Below, piece by piece: positions 18,195 to 27,488 of a DNA stretch of 57,740 nt. Origin of the DNA: Desulfovibrio sp. (GTDB lineage: Bacteria > Desulfobacterota > Desulfovibrionia > Desulfovibrionales > Desulfovibrionaceae); the NCBI GenBank assembly GCA_017450275.1, contig JAFSVD010000014.1, positions 1 to 57,740 of the forward strand. Direction: 5' to 3'. The notes under the pieces were generated by a model. That model was given only the letters and a program-made list of their open reading frames with translations, did not search any database and was not told the origin of the DNA. The position numbers and the translations under genes were made by a program. The number at the start of each line of letters is the position of its first letter. Positions within the stretch are counted from its first letter, which is position 1.

Positions 18195-20010
18195 CGGCAG
18201 AAACAGCCAGCTGGTAGATTATCTGTACAATATCCTTGATCGACTGCACAACTTTTGAATCGTACATGGGCATGACCATGATCTGATCCCCAGGTGCTAT
18301 GCCAAGCGCTGCCACAGAGCCGATTTCGCCATTGGGTTTCATGACAAGCACAGAGCCTGTGTCCGCCCTGTCGGTAAAGCCTCCGGCCTTGGCCACATAG
18401 TCTTTGAGCTTCATGCTGGCGTCAAAGACAACAGCCTTGGGAATGGCAACCTCGCCCACCACCTGAATCACATCCGATTTGTGAGGGATATAGACCACAT
18501 CACCGTCTTCCAAGATGGGATCCTTGATAACCCCCTTGTGGGCAACAACCACAACCCCGTCTGGTTCAATCATGGAGGCGCGCTTGACAAAATCCTGCAC
18601 AAGGGTTGCTTCCTGCACGCGGATTTTTGCCTCATCCACCGATTGCGACCGAGCGGTGAGCACCGATTTTTCCAAGTTCCTGAGAGCATCGTCAATGGCT
18701 TTTTTTTGCTGCATGGCCACCGATCGACGCTTGATATAGAGGGCTCCGCAGTTGGCGGTCTTGGGATCAACCCCGATATAGTAGAGCAGGGATTTCAGCG
18801 TCACCCCCTTGCGAACCGCATACCGGGATGCTCCGGCAATGGCACCGGCGCAGCCAACCAAGATGGTTGAGCCCGGTCTATCCGCATGGAATTCCACAAT
18901 ATCTTCATCGCGCACCGAAAACTTCGCAAAGTCTTCCACCGTCATATAGGTGTTGAAGCGAGCGCGATTGCGCGTTCCCTGCACGCTCACATGGGTGGCT
19001 CCGGGCTGCGGTGTCACCATGCCAAGGAGATTTTTGCCCAATTGCGCTGCGCCCTGTCTGAATTCATAGCGCCCCTGCTGGCGGACAAGACCAAGCGCTG
19101 CCACACCAGCCCCGCGTTTCCCAACCACAATCACATCCCCATCTTGCAAATGCACCTGCGGAAGATTGCCGTTGGTGATGAAATCGTAGAGATCGACGTT
19201 GGCGATGGTGCGATTGGCGCGTTTGACGAGAATGTTCCGGTAGCTGCCGGCCTCAGCAACAATGCCGCCCGCCCGATCGAGAAAATACAAGATCGAATCG
19301 CCAGGGCCGCCCGCATAATGGCCAGGTCGAACCACATTGCCTGTCACAAAGACAGCCAAGGGCTGGCTCGAGAGCAAATCAACATAGGCCTCCACGTTTT
19401 GCGTAAAGACTTCGGTGATCTGCTGATCCACCGCCCGCTGCAAGCCAGCATTGGTCACCCCTTCGACGCTGATGGGGCCGACCTCTGGGATAAAGATATT
19501 GCCCTGATGGTCAACCACCACGACCCCGTCAAAAGACACCGCTCCCCACAAACGCACCATAATCCGATCGCCTGGCTGGATCGTATAGCCTGGATGGATG
19601 CCGCTCTGCCAGGTGCCGGCAAAGTTGCCCAAGAAAAGATCCGCGCCAAAGGGTTTGAGGGTCTCCACAAGATCCTGCGGATAGCTTGTCTGCGCCCAGG
19701 CAGGCGGAGCCTCAAGCGGGGAAGCCTTTTTAACAGGTCCTGGGATCGCCGCCTGAGGGCGCGAGCTGGGACGCTGTTGCATCATGATGTCGTTGCGGGT
19801 GAGGGGCTTGGGTCTGTCTTTAGCCGGATAGACCCTGTCGGGATTAACCCGTTGCTCTGCCTGGATGGACTGGTTTTCTTGTGCCATCACGCCTCTGCCC
19901 AAAGCCTCGAGTCGAGCTTGCTTTGTGGCGGTATCAACCGCGTAGGCTGGGTTTGCCCACATAAGCGCAAAAAGCACGAGACAAGGAAAGACCGATAGGA
20001 GCATTCGCAT
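18166..20010 (-). CDS. polysaccharide export protein, KpsD/Wza-like
   Basis: 614 residues with an N-terminal signal peptide (residues 1-24, ending NPAYA). After a Pro/Arg-rich spacer comes the polysaccharide-export domain, with QPGDRIMVRLWG and VGPISVEGV (about 150-200). SLBB-like segments follow (VTGNVVRPGHY, then DGDVIVVGKRG, and later VVGEVAIPKAV with AGGFTDRADTG). The length is close to E. coli KpsD (about 558) rather than Wza (about 379), and the architecture suits ABC-transporter-dependent capsules. The mature protein would be periplasmic/outer-membrane and form the exit path with the KpsE-like inner-membrane protein encoded 3 nt upstream. The C-terminal tail contains a hydrophobic stretch (AGVVLIPLW). 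Confidence 0.9.
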   Translation of the reverse strand: MRMLLSVFPCLVLFALMWANPAYAVDTATKQARLEALGRGVMAQENQSIQAEQRVNPDRVYPAKDRPKPLTRNDIMMQQRPSSRPQAAIPGPVKKASPLEAPPAWAQTSYPQDLVETLKPFGADLFLGNFAGTWQSGIHPGYTIQPGDRIMVRLWGAVSFDGVVVVDHQGNIFIPEVGPISVEGVTNAGLQRAVDQQITEVFTQNVEAYVDLLSSQPLAVFVTGNVVRPGHYAGGPGDSILYFLDRAGGIVAEAGSYRNILVKRANRTIANVDLYDFITNGNLPQVHLQDGDVIVVGKRGAGVAALGLVRQQGRYEFRQGAAQLGKNLLGMVTPQPGATHVSVQGTRNRARFNTYMTVEDFAKFSVRDEDIVEFHADRPGSTILVGCAGAIAGASRYAVRKGVTLKSLLYYIGVDPKTANCGALYIKRRSVAMQQKKAIDDALRNLEKSVLTARSQSVDEAKIRVQEATLVQDFVKRASMIEPDGVVVVAHKGVIKDPILEDGDVVYIPHKSDVIQVVGEVAIPKAVVFDASMKLKDYVAKAGGFTDRADTGSVLVMKPNGEIGSVAALGIAPGDQIMVMPMYDSKVVQSIKDIVQIIYQLAVSAGVVLIPLWT

Positions 20011-20013
20011 CGT

Positions 20014-22443
20014 TTAAAACCCCGCGTGTTCACGCACTGCCGCAATGATTAAGGAGGTAAGCCCCAAGAGCAGAAGGGCTGTGATCATATAAATGCACGC
20101 AAAGAGCAATGGCCTGGGATAGAGCGACTCGTCCGCCAACGTTGGCCGCTGGAAGGCCTCAATATACTGGGTCTGCGAATCCGCACGAACTCTGGCAGCC
20201 TCAAGCGATGCCATGGCTGAGGTCAATTGCTTTTGCGCAAACTGCTCTTCCAGAGCCAAATTCTGGAATCCGCTTAATAAATCGTTGAGCGACTTGTCGT
20301 CCTTGATCTTGCCGGCAAGCCTGAGCTTTTCGCTGGCCAGCTGCTTTTCCAAAACCTTCAGACGGTTTTCGAGCTGCCGAACTCGTGGGCTCCCCTCCTT
20401 CATAAAGGTTCGCGCCTCGGAGAGTTCGGACGAAGTCTGGGTCACCTCGGCCTCAAGCTTGTTGACCAAGGCGTAGAGACCGGTTGCCACAGCCTCGGGA
20501 TCCAAGATGACGGTCTTCTCCCGATAGGTGTGCATGGCCTCCCTGGCACGCACAATCCGCTGTTCAGCCCTGCGTACTTCTAGTTCCGCCTGCTTGATCG
20601 CGTCCTGCCGGGCACGGGTGTTCATGGCATTGACAAGGTCTTCGCTCAACGCCAGCAAGCCTTCACAGACAGCCAGCGCTTTTTGCGGGGTGAAGGCCTT
20701 CACCCGCACATCCAAAATGCTTGTATCCGGATCATACCCCACCTCGCACGCCCATTCCCAAAAATCTTTGATCTCCTCGTTGCTCGCCTTTTTCTTCAGA
20801 CGATACCAAGGGTCGAGCTTCGAATCCGCATAATGGTCGCGCAAATGGAGCTTTTCATCGAGTTTGAGAAACATATCCAGGGATTGGATATAGTTCAGCA
20901 CAATATAGGAATCGTTTTGCGTATTGGAGGGCAGGCTGAATATTGTGCTCAGCCCCTCCAGGGGGTGGGAGCCGTTTTGCCCCCTGACAGCAAAACGCGC
21001 TTCGGAGATATAGGCCTGGGAGGCAAAGAGAAGGAGGTAGAAAAAGATACAAATCCCTGGCAACAGCACAAAGAGCATGATAAGGCGCCTGGCCAGGCTC
21101 TTTTTCCACAGCTGCCGTTCAACGCCTGAGACCAGATTATGCCAGGTGTTTGGGGCTGGCATGTGGAGGGTGTATTCAGGGATGGGCTCTAACGCCCCTG
21201 AAGGCGGGAGCGCCACAGCCTTGGCCTCGGTTTGGGGGAGTGCCACGGCCTTTTTGCCAGCCAATTGCACGGCATTTTTGGGCGCTGCTTTGGGCGGATT
21301 TTTCGGGGGATCGGGCTTTTTGGGGGCTGGTTTTGCCGGCACCTTGGGTTCGTCCCACTCAAAATCCTCGAAGGGAGCCACCTCAACATCGCGCACATGG
21401 AGCACATCGGCAACCGTAAAGGCTTCGGGAATACGCCCTTCTTCGGTGAGCCCCACCTCGACCTCACCAGAACCGGAACCGGCATAGAGCAAAAAATGTT
21501 CAAGCGCGCTGATGTGCTCTTGCTTGAGCATCCGGGCAATGGATTCAGCATCCCAGGGCGCGCCGTTGTTGGTTTTGCCAGCCGTGTTCATGGCTGTGGC
21601 CTTGGCCTGGAGATAGCTGACCGTGTCGAATTCGTTGGAGGGGTTAATCCCCTCTAAGGTGCCCTGCTCCCGATAATGCACCCAGGGATTGATATGGTCT
21701 TTTTGGAATTTCTTATAAATTTCTGACGCGTAGAAAAAAATGTTTTGCCGAATTTGTTCTTCGGTTAAGCCACCTTTTTTGGGATCCTGAAAATCGTGGA
21801 TGGCTTTAAACTGCAAATAGCAGCCAATCGAGAAATAATCCTTGGGGTTGCGGCGCTGGTATTTGTTCTCCTGATTGTCCTGCTCCTCGTCCACAGCGTC
21901 GGTGACGCGCACCGAAAAATCCGCGTCCGTGAGTTCAGGGACGCGTTCTGCAGGTGGCACGACAAATTCTTCGGGAATATCGCCTTGCGGGGTCAATCCA
22001 TGGGCAACCTCGCCAGGCCCTTTGCCGGCAAAGCGCACAAAATGTTCGAGCGCGCTGATGGAAAGCTTGCGGAAAAAGGCGCCCAGTCGCAAGGCATCCC
22101 AAGGTCCCTCTTCCTGCATAATCCCTGCGGCGTTGAGAGCCTGGGCTTTGGCTTCAAGATATTTGTGGGTGCAAAAGGCGTTGGAAGGGTTCAACAACTC
22201 CATGGTGCCATAGAGGCGGTAGTGTTCCCAGGCATCCAGGCCTGCTTGGGCGAAACCAGAATGAATTTTGGCCGCATAGGTGACAATGTTTGCCCGGATT
22301 TCCTCCTCAGACAGACCACCGTGTTCTGGTGCTGCATAGTATTGCAGCGCCTTGCTGCAGCAGTATTGTTTCGCATCAAAAAAAATGCTCAGGAAGCGTT
22401 CCTGAACCTTGGCAGAGGCGGATTTCTTGGTTGGATTTGCCAT
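20014..22443 (-). CDS. KpsE/Wzz-like capsule export protein with duplicated N-terminal module
   Basis: About 809 residues from the ATG at 22443; an upstream in-frame ATG at 22500 would overlap the lipoprotein gene. The C-terminal 364 residues are a classical KpsE/BexC: TM helix (about 453-474), periplasmic region with ISEARFAVRG, long coiled coil (about 610-770), second TM (about 782-803). The first 345 residues are unusual. They are two copies (about 20-160 and 202-345) of a module with conserved W-x-HYR-x-x-GT-x-E-x-(I/L)NPSN-x-F, then YL-x-AKA, ISALEHF and GEV. This is reminiscent of the repeats in large RTX-type secreted proteins. A Pro/Ala/Lys-rich linker joins it to TM1. By topology the modules should be cytoplasmic. 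KpsE bridges the ABC transporter and KpsD. Confidence 0.88.
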   Translation of the reverse strand: MANPTKKSASAKVQERFLSIFFDAKQYCCSKALQYYAAPEHGGLSEEEIRANIVTYAAKIHSGFAQAGLDAWEHYRLYGTMELLNPSNAFCTHKYLEAKAQALNAAGIMQEEGPWDALRLGAFFRKLSISALEHFVRFAGKGPGEVAHGLTPQGDIPEEFVVPPAERVPELTDADFSVRVTDAVDEEQDNQENKYQRRNPKDYFSIGCYLQFKAIHDFQDPKKGGLTEEQIRQNIFFYASEIYKKFQKDHINPWVHYREQGTLEGINPSNEFDTVSYLQAKATAMNTAGKTNNGAPWDAESIARMLKQEHISALEHFLLYAGSGSGEVEVGLTEEGRIPEAFTVADVLHVRDVEVAPFEDFEWDEPKVPAKPAPKKPDPPKNPPKAAPKNAVQLAGKKAVALPQTEAKAVALPPSGALEPIPEYTLHMPAPNTWHNLVSGVERQLWKKSLARRLIMLFVLLPGICIFFYLLLFASQAYISEARFAVRGQNGSHPLEGLSTIFSLPSNTQNDSYIVLNYIQSLDMFLKLDEKLHLRDHYADSKLDPWYRLKKKASNEEIKDFWEWACEVGYDPDTSILDVRVKAFTPQKALAVCEGLLALSEDLVNAMNTRARQDAIKQAELEVRRAEQRIVRAREAMHTYREKTVILDPEAVATGLYALVNKLEAEVTQTSSELSEARTFMKEGSPRVRQLENRLKVLEKQLASEKLRLAGKIKDDKSLNDLLSGFQNLALEEQFAQKQLTSAMASLEAARVRADSQTQYIEAFQRPTLADESLYPRPLLFACIYMITALLLLGLTSLIIAAVREHAGF

Positions 22444-22483
22444 GCTCTTGTGCGTAATCCTTGCTGTTAAAGCCTCATTCGAC

Positions 22484-22846
22484 TCACAGGGAGCCATCAC
22501 CGGTTATATCGGGCGCAAGAATCCATCCCTTTTCCGGATCCTTGCAGGCTGCAATGCGCGAACGCGAAGAGCCCTGGATACGTGCTTCCCGACACTCCAT
22601 ATTGAGTGCCGAATAATAGCTTCCGCCCACAGTGACAAGCCCTGTGCCGTAGTGGGTTCCGGAAAAGTGCTGGCTGGCTCCTTCAGGCGCCTGCCCGATA
22701 AACTGCGCGATCTGGCTCTCAAGCGGTGTTTGGACAATGCTTTCCTGAGGGACTACGTGTTCTTTGGGCTTGTGGGCGCATGCCCCAAGGCAGAGGAAAG
22801 AAAGGAACACGGCAACGATGGGGAAAAACAGGTGGCGAACTCGCAT
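22484..22846 (-). CDS. small lipoprotein of the capsule operon
   Basis: About 120 residues from the ATG at 22846. It has a basic n-region (MRVRH), a hydrophobic core and the lipobox CLGAC near residues 21-25, so it is probably a lipid-modified periplasmic or outer-membrane protein. The mature part ends in a small domain with GSYYSALNMECREARI, resembling the tail seen in 17-kDa-surface-antigen-like lipoproteins (GxxYxSAxxxxCRE). This is resemblance by eye only. It is the first gene of the capsule operon and ends about 40 nt before the KpsE-like start. It may be an accessory factor for the export channel; the function is unknown. A longer frame to 22981 would place the signal peptide internally and is rejected. 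Confidence 0.7.
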   Translation of the reverse strand: MRVRHLFFPIVAVFLSFLCLGACAHKPKEHVVPQESIVQTPLESQIAQFIGQAPEGASQHFSGTHYGTGLVTVGGSYYSALNMECREARIQGSSRSRIAACKDPEKGWILAPDITGDGSL

Positions 22847-23123
22847 ACACACTACACTCCAATCGGAGGGACAACGAAAAAAGGAACAATACCCCACTCT
22901 CCCGCAAAAAGCAAAAAGCGCACACACACCCTGTGTCAGCTCTTTGGTCGTGCTTGGCAAGGGCAATTGCGAAAAACCCAAAGCCTGCTATAGTTGGGCA
23001 CGCTTCTCTGTGTCCAATCCCTCCTATCGCTTTTCAACCAACAAGACATTCAGAAACCATTGCATGGTGTACTGCCACGCATACGCGTTTCTCTTCAATA
23101 CATAATGCTTGTATGGAGGATCT

Positions 23124-24839
23124 ATGGGAAAAAACATCGTTGTCATTGGCGGCGTGGCCTTAGGCCCCAAAGCTGCCTGCCGTTGCTTGCGTCTGGCTCC
23201 AGACACCAATCTCACCCTTGTGGATGAAAATACCTTTATCTCCTATGGTGGTTGCGGCCTCCCCTACTATGTCTCAGGCGAGATCCAAGCGCTCGACGCG
23301 CTCCGCTCAACAAACTACCAGGTTGTCCGCGATCCCGCGTTTTTTGCCAAGATGAAGGGCTTTCGGGTGATGACACAAACCCGTGCAACGGCGATTGACA
23401 GGGCAAAACAATGTGTGCACGTGAAGCACCTTGACAGCAATACCGAAGAAGACTTGCCCTACGACTCACTTGTCTTGGCAACAGGTGCAAAACCCAGAAT
23501 ACCTCCCTTTGAAGGCAAGGATCTGCGCAATATCTATACCCTGACCAAGTTGGAAGACGCTGATCAGATCCGCAAAAACTGCGAATCAGGCGCTGTGACC
23601 GATGCCGTGATTATTGGTGGCGGCTTTATCGGCCTTGAGGCAGCCGTTGCCCTGGCTGACATGTGGGGCATACACACAACCGTGCTCGAAATGGACAACA
23701 CCCTTATGCGGGCGGTTCTGCCAGAAACCCTGGGCAAAGTGGCTGAAGCCGACATGGTCAAACACGGGGTGACGGTTTTAACCAGCGAGAAAACCCTCAA
23801 GTTTACCGGGGAAAACGGCGCTGTCACCGCGGTTGTCACCGACAAACGCACCATCAAGGCCCAGTTGGTCATCATCGCAACCGGCTTTATTCCCAATGGG
23901 CAATTGGCCAAGGACGCGGGATTGCCGACCCTTGGCAATGGCGCCATCATTGTCGACGCCTTTATGCGGACCGAAGACCCCCATATTTATGCTGGCGGCG
24001 ACTGCGCATCTATCGTGAATATCATCACCGGCAAACACGGCTACCTGCCCCTTGGCAGCATGAGCAACAGGCAGGGACGCGTCATTGGCACCAATATTGC
24101 CGGCGGCTCCCAGACCTTCCCCGGCTTTGTGGGCACATGGGCTGTCAAACTCTTTGACATGTCCATCGCCGCAACAGGCCTCACCATCGACCGCGCCCGC
24201 ATGGAAGGCTTTGACGCCATAAGCGTCACAGTGGAACAGCTCGACCGCGCCCACTTCTATCCCGAAAAGGATATGATGGCGCTTGAGATCGTTGTCGACA
24301 AAAAAACCCGCCGCGTGCTGGGCATGCAGGGAGCGAGTGCCAACGGTCAAGGCCTCAAGGCACGCATCGATGCGGTTGCCGCTCTGCTGCAATGCGCCAA
24401 ACCCACGGTCGCCGATGTCTCCAATCTCGAAGTGGGCTATGCCCCGCCCTTTGCCGCAGCCATGGATGTTGTCAATGTGGCTGGCAACGTCGCCGAAAAC
24501 GTGCTCGACGGCCACTTTACCGCCATCAACGGCATCGACTTTGCCGATCTTTGGGAAAAACGCAGCGATAACACGATCTTCTTTATCGATGCCCGTCCCA
24601 AGGGAGCAGGAGATGCCCTGGCGCAAAAGCATCCGGAATGGCACCCCATTCCCCTGGAGCAGATCGAAGCGGAATTACCCACTATTCCCAAAGACCGCGA
24701 TATCGCCCTTATCTGCAATACAGGGCTCAGATCCTATGAAAGTCTGCTCATCTTGCAACGCCATGGCTATACCCGCATCAAGAACGCCATGGGCGGCATG
24801 CAAGCCCTCAAACAGATGGGCTTAGACCCCAAGGCGTAG
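23124..24839 (+). CDS. FAD-dependent CoA-disulfide reductase-like enzyme with C-terminal rhodanese domain
   Basis: 571 residues from the ATG at 23124, chosen because GGAGGATCT precedes it; an upstream in-frame ATG at 23109 lacks this. It has an N-terminal FAD site (GKNIVVIGGVALGPKAA), a redox cysteine in GGCGLPYYVSG (about residue 47), an NAD(P) site (IIGGGFIGLEAA), an FAD-ribityl motif (YAGGDCA) and a dimerisation domain. It ends in a rhodanese domain whose active-site loop ICNTGLRSYES keeps its cysteine. This matches CoA-disulfide/polysulfide reductases (Cdr/Npsr group), which reduce CoA persulfide, polysulfide or oxygen with NAD(P)H. It fits a sulfur-metabolising anaerobe. It is divergent from the capsule operon and followed by a strong terminator. 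Confidence 0.9.
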   Translation: MGKNIVVIGGVALGPKAACRCLRLAPDTNLTLVDENTFISYGGCGLPYYVSGEIQALDALRSTNYQVVRDPAFFAKMKGFRVMTQTRATAIDRAKQCVHVKHLDSNTEEDLPYDSLVLATGAKPRIPPFEGKDLRNIYTLTKLEDADQIRKNCESGAVTDAVIIGGGFIGLEAAVALADMWGIHTTVLEMDNTLMRAVLPETLGKVAEADMVKHGVTVLTSEKTLKFTGENGAVTAVVTDKRTIKAQLVIIATGFIPNGQLAKDAGLPTLGNGAIIVDAFMRTEDPHIYAGGDCASIVNIITGKHGYLPLGSMSNRQGRVIGTNIAGGSQTFPGFVGTWAVKLFDMSIAATGLTIDRARMEGFDAISVTVEQLDRAHFYPEKDMMALEIVVDKKTRRVLGMQGASANGQGLKARIDAVAALLQCAKPTVADVSNLEVGYAPPFAAAMDVVNVAGNVAENVLDGHFTAINGIDFADLWEKRSDNTIFFIDARPKGAGDALAQKHPEWHPIPLEQIEAELPTIPKDRDIALICNTGLRSYESLLILQRHGYTRIKNAMGGMQALKQMGLDPKA

Positions 24840-24849
24840 TTGTACACAA

Positions 24850-24879
24850 CGTCCAGACTGGGTCTGGACGTTTTTTTTT
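24850..24879 (+). terminator. Rho-independent terminator
   Basis: A perfect 9-bp stem CGTCCAGAC/GTCTGGACG with a 3-nt loop is followed by nine T residues, starting 11 nt after the flavoprotein stop codon. Confidence 0.95.
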
Positions 24880-24903
24880 CACTCATTACCAACGGAAGCC
24901 CCC

Positions 24904-25872
24904 ATGCCAGAAATTGAAACGCCCACACAATCCTTCACAATGCCCCCCGAGATCTGGCAGAAAATGCTCGATAGCATCCTCCCCAAACCCTTTTACAAAC
25001 GGCATCCCATCCTCACGACTCTTGCTGCCTTCCTCCTCATAAGCTTTTTCTTCCAACTCTTCTTCCCGAGCAAGGAAGACAGTCAAGACCTCTCGCTCGA
25101 TGAAGACCATCTGGCCTTGGTTTCCATCAAAGGCGTGATCTACGACTCGCAAGACACGCTCAAATGGATCCACACGCTCCTGCACACGGACAACATCAAG
25201 GGGGTTTTGCTTCGGGTCGATTCCCCTGGCGGCAGTGCAGCAGCCTCACAGGAACTCTTTGCTGCCATCAAAGCCCTCGCCAAGGTCAAACCCGTCTGCG
25301 TCAGCATGGGACAAACCGCAGCCTCAGGGGGACTTATGGTCAGTATGGCCGGGGAGAGAATCTTTGCCAATGCCTCCACCATTACGGGCTCCATCGGCGT
25401 TCGCATGGATATCCCCCAAGTCAAAGCCCTTGCCGACAAAATCGGCATTGCCCAGGAGACCCTGGTAACCGGCCCCTATAAGGATGCTGGCTCCTCCCTC
25501 CGCCCCCTTTCAGACAAAGATCGCGCGTATTTGCAGGGCATTTTAGAGGATCTGCACACGCAATTTATCACCATTATCGCCGATGCCAGAAATCTCCCCA
25601 TGGAAAAAGTGAGAGAGCTGGCCAACGGCCAAATCTACACAGGCCAAAAGGCACAAAGCCTGGGTCTTATCGATGACCTGGGCACCCAGGAAGACGCCCA
25701 TGCTTGGCTTGCGCACAAGACAGGCGTCGCTGTGACAAAGAAACTGGTGACAAAGCCCAAGCGCTTTCCCTGGTATGAGGACTTTCTCACCTCCCAAAGC
25801 CATGCCCTGGTGCAAAGCCTGAGAGAATCGCTCGACTTTTTGGGATTTGCCCCCATTGTCCGCTATCAGTAA
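24904..25872 (+). CDS. SppA-like S49 signal peptide peptidase
   Basis: 322 residues. It has a short cytoplasmic N-terminus, one membrane anchor (about residues 38-56, ending FFPSK), then the S49 protease domain: RVDSPGGS (about 101-108), the serine nucleophile region MGQTAASGG (about 137-145) and the general-base lysine in TGPYKDAGS (about 188-196). The single-domain size matches the short SppA/SohB-type enzymes, which form rings and degrade cleaved signal peptides at the inner membrane. The ribosome binding site is weak (GGAAG). It is preceded and followed by terminators, so it is probably monocistronic. Confidence 0.92.
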   Translation: MPEIETPTQSFTMPPEIWQKMLDSILPKPFYKRHPILTTLAAFLLISFFFQLFFPSKEDSQDLSLDEDHLALVSIKGVIYDSQDTLKWIHTLLHTDNIKGVLLRVDSPGGSAAASQELFAAIKALAKVKPVCVSMGQTAASGGLMVSMAGERIFANASTITGSIGVRMDIPQVKALADKIGIAQETLVTGPYKDAGSSLRPLSDKDRAYLQGILEDLHTQFITIIADARNLPMEKVRELANGQIYTGQKAQSLGLIDDLGTQEDAHAWLAHKTGVAVTKKLVTKPKRFPWYEDFLTSQSHALVQSLRESLDFLGFAPIVRYQ

Positions 25873-25874
25873 GC

Positions 25875-25917
25875 CGCAAAAAAAGCCCTCTTCGCTTTGG
25901 AGAGGGCTTTTTTTGCG
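25875..25917. terminator. strong bidirectional terminator
   Basis: A perfect 17-bp inverted repeat (25875-25891/25901-25917) with a 9-nt loop. Its outer arms contain an A7 and a T7 tract, so it can terminate transcription in both directions between sppA and the convergent small membrane gene. Confidence 0.95.
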
Positions 25918-25978
25918 AGCCAATCACCCCGACCCACACGGGGTCAGAGCTTGCTGCGCACAGCTCTTGTGAAAAAGG

Positions 25979-26170
25979 TTAAAAATGCGTTTTAATAAAG
26001 TACCAAAGGGCAATAAAGAGAATAACCGTTGCGAGATTTGCAAGTTCAGTGTTATATAGCCCCGATAAAACCTCATACTTCTTTACATAATATATGCCAA
26101 AGGCGCAGAAAAAAATAACGATAAGGATAAACAAAGAATCAGCGAGTGTTTGAATATAATGCATAATCAT
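25979..26170 (-). CDS. small two-TM membrane protein, unknown
   Basis: 63 residues from the ATG at 26170, which has AAGG about 6 nt upstream; a GTG one codon earlier is also possible. Two hydrophobic segments (about residues 9-27 and 43-59) are separated by a short polar loop (KKYEVLSGLYNTE). No family is recognised. It lies between the bidirectional terminator and the XpaC-like gene in the same direction as XpaC/TelA, with a 37-nt gap, so it may be the last gene of that transcript. The good ribosome binding site and clean membrane profile support it being real. Confidence 0.6.
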   Translation of the reverse strand: MIMHYIQTLADSLFILIVIFFCAFGIYYVKKYEVLSGLYNTELANLATVILFIALWYFIKTHF

Positions 26171-26207
26171 CACCGCCTTCTCACGAGACTACGTCAACAC
26201 TGAATCA

Positions 26208-27479
26208 CTAATGCCCTTTCATTTGAAGCATAACATCGATCGTGTCAATATCAGCGGCAAAATCCATGGCATCGTTTTGCAAAAGGCTGCCCAGCTCTTC
26301 ACGGAATGCCTGATCCAAGCGCTCCAAAAGAGCAGCGCTTTTGTCAAGCGTCTTTTGAATCTCCCCTTGGATGGGGCCTTGGGAGAGACGCTGGTATTCG
26401 TCAATAATCTTGTGGACAGCAGGCAGATAGCGATCGAGAAATTTTTGGCCAGGGGTTCTATCCTGAGGATCCTCACGCATATTTTTTACAATTTCGAGCG
26501 TTGTTTGCGCGATCGATTCCACGAACCTCGTGATATTGTCGGGGAGATGGGCGGTTTTTTGCACAAGAAGAGCGGCCTGCTCTTCAAAGCCAAACAAGAT
26601 GCTCTCCCACTCATCCCCTGTCTGCCCACCCCGCAAGGTACGAATTGCCTGTGTCAGAAGGGCGTTTACGGCATGGATCTGATCCACGACAGCGGAGGCA
26701 TCGTTTTTCTGCCCAAAGGTCTGCGATCGCAAGAGGCCTTTTGACCAGCCGCTCGATGTGCTGGGTTTCGCACTCTCGCAATAGCTGACAACAGCATTGA
26801 CCGTCTTTTCAAGACGCACAATGGTTGGAATGGCCTCGCGAATCTTCCCTTTGACCAGGGTTGCATAGCTTGCAACGTGCGCTGTCAGCATTTTGATCTG
26901 GGGGATCAAATTTTCAGGACGAACCAGCCCCAAATTGATCATCTTCAAACGCGCAAGACATGTTGTCAACATTTCCTCGTGGATTTGTTCTGCCCGAACG
27001 CGACCATAGATGACCTGGGCTACAACACCAAGCGCAAAGACCACGCCAAAGGAGGAAAGCGTCAACACCATCGATCGACCAAAGGAGAGCGAATCCACAC
27101 AGAGCAGCAACAAGGGAGCTCCCACCCAATCCCAGGAAAGGCGCCCACGATTTTGCCATATCCGCAACAGCCACGACTCTGCGCCCCCCAAAAAAAGCGC
27201 TGCATCAGGAGGCACGCCGAGAGCAAGGGCAACAACTGTCATCAAAAGACCAAAGCCAACAGGAAGCCACCAGACAGCCTTGCGCCAATCGCCACGGGGG
27301 AAGAGGCAGATGAAGCCGATATAGGCCACGACAGCAGCGGTATTGGAATGAAGGGATTCGCCTATGCCGAAGGCGACGATAAAGCCAAGGATAAAGACCA
27401 AAAGCCTGCGCACAAGCAGGGAAAAAAAAGAGGGCTTGTTCTGGGCTTGTGGCTGCGTATCAGAAATATGCTGTGCCAT
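26208..27479 (-). CDS. XpaC-like (5-bromo-4-chloroindolyl phosphate hydrolysis family) membrane protein
   Basis: 423 residues from the ATG at 27479; a GTG directly after the telA stop is the alternative. The N-terminal half has about five or six membrane helices (residues 20-155). The C-terminal half is helical and contains VKNMREDPQDRTPGQKFLDRYLP and HKIIDEYQRL, the conserved core of the XpaC family. Members are encoded beside telA in many bacteria, as here (7 nt apart). The pair is linked to envelope stress and toxic-anion or antimicrobial tolerance; the biochemical activity is unknown and the historic name is not a proven hydrolase function. The N-terminal membrane part is longer than in Bacillus XpaC. 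Confidence 0.8.
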   Translation of the reverse strand: MAQHISDTQPQAQNKPSFFSLLVRRLLVFILGFIVAFGIGESLHSNTAAVVAYIGFICLFPRGDWRKAVWWLPVGFGLLMTVVALALGVPPDAALFLGGAESWLLRIWQNRGRLSWDWVGAPLLLLCVDSLSFGRSMVLTLSSFGVVFALGVVAQVIYGRVRAEQIHEEMLTTCLARLKMINLGLVRPENLIPQIKMLTAHVASYATLVKGKIREAIPTIVRLEKTVNAVVSYCESAKPSTSSGWSKGLLRSQTFGQKNDASAVVDQIHAVNALLTQAIRTLRGGQTGDEWESILFGFEEQAALLVQKTAHLPDNITRFVESIAQTTLEIVKNMREDPQDRTPGQKFLDRYLPAVHKIIDEYQRLSQGPIQGEIQKTLDKSAALLERLDQAFREELGSLLQNDAMDFAADIDTIDVMLQMKGH

Positions 27480-27488
27480 AAAGGACAC

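Noticed and set aside
22957-22975. Sigma-54-like TTGGCA...TTGC upstream of the flavoprotein gene
   Set aside because: The GG and GC are 11 nt apart instead of 10, and no activator gene is near.
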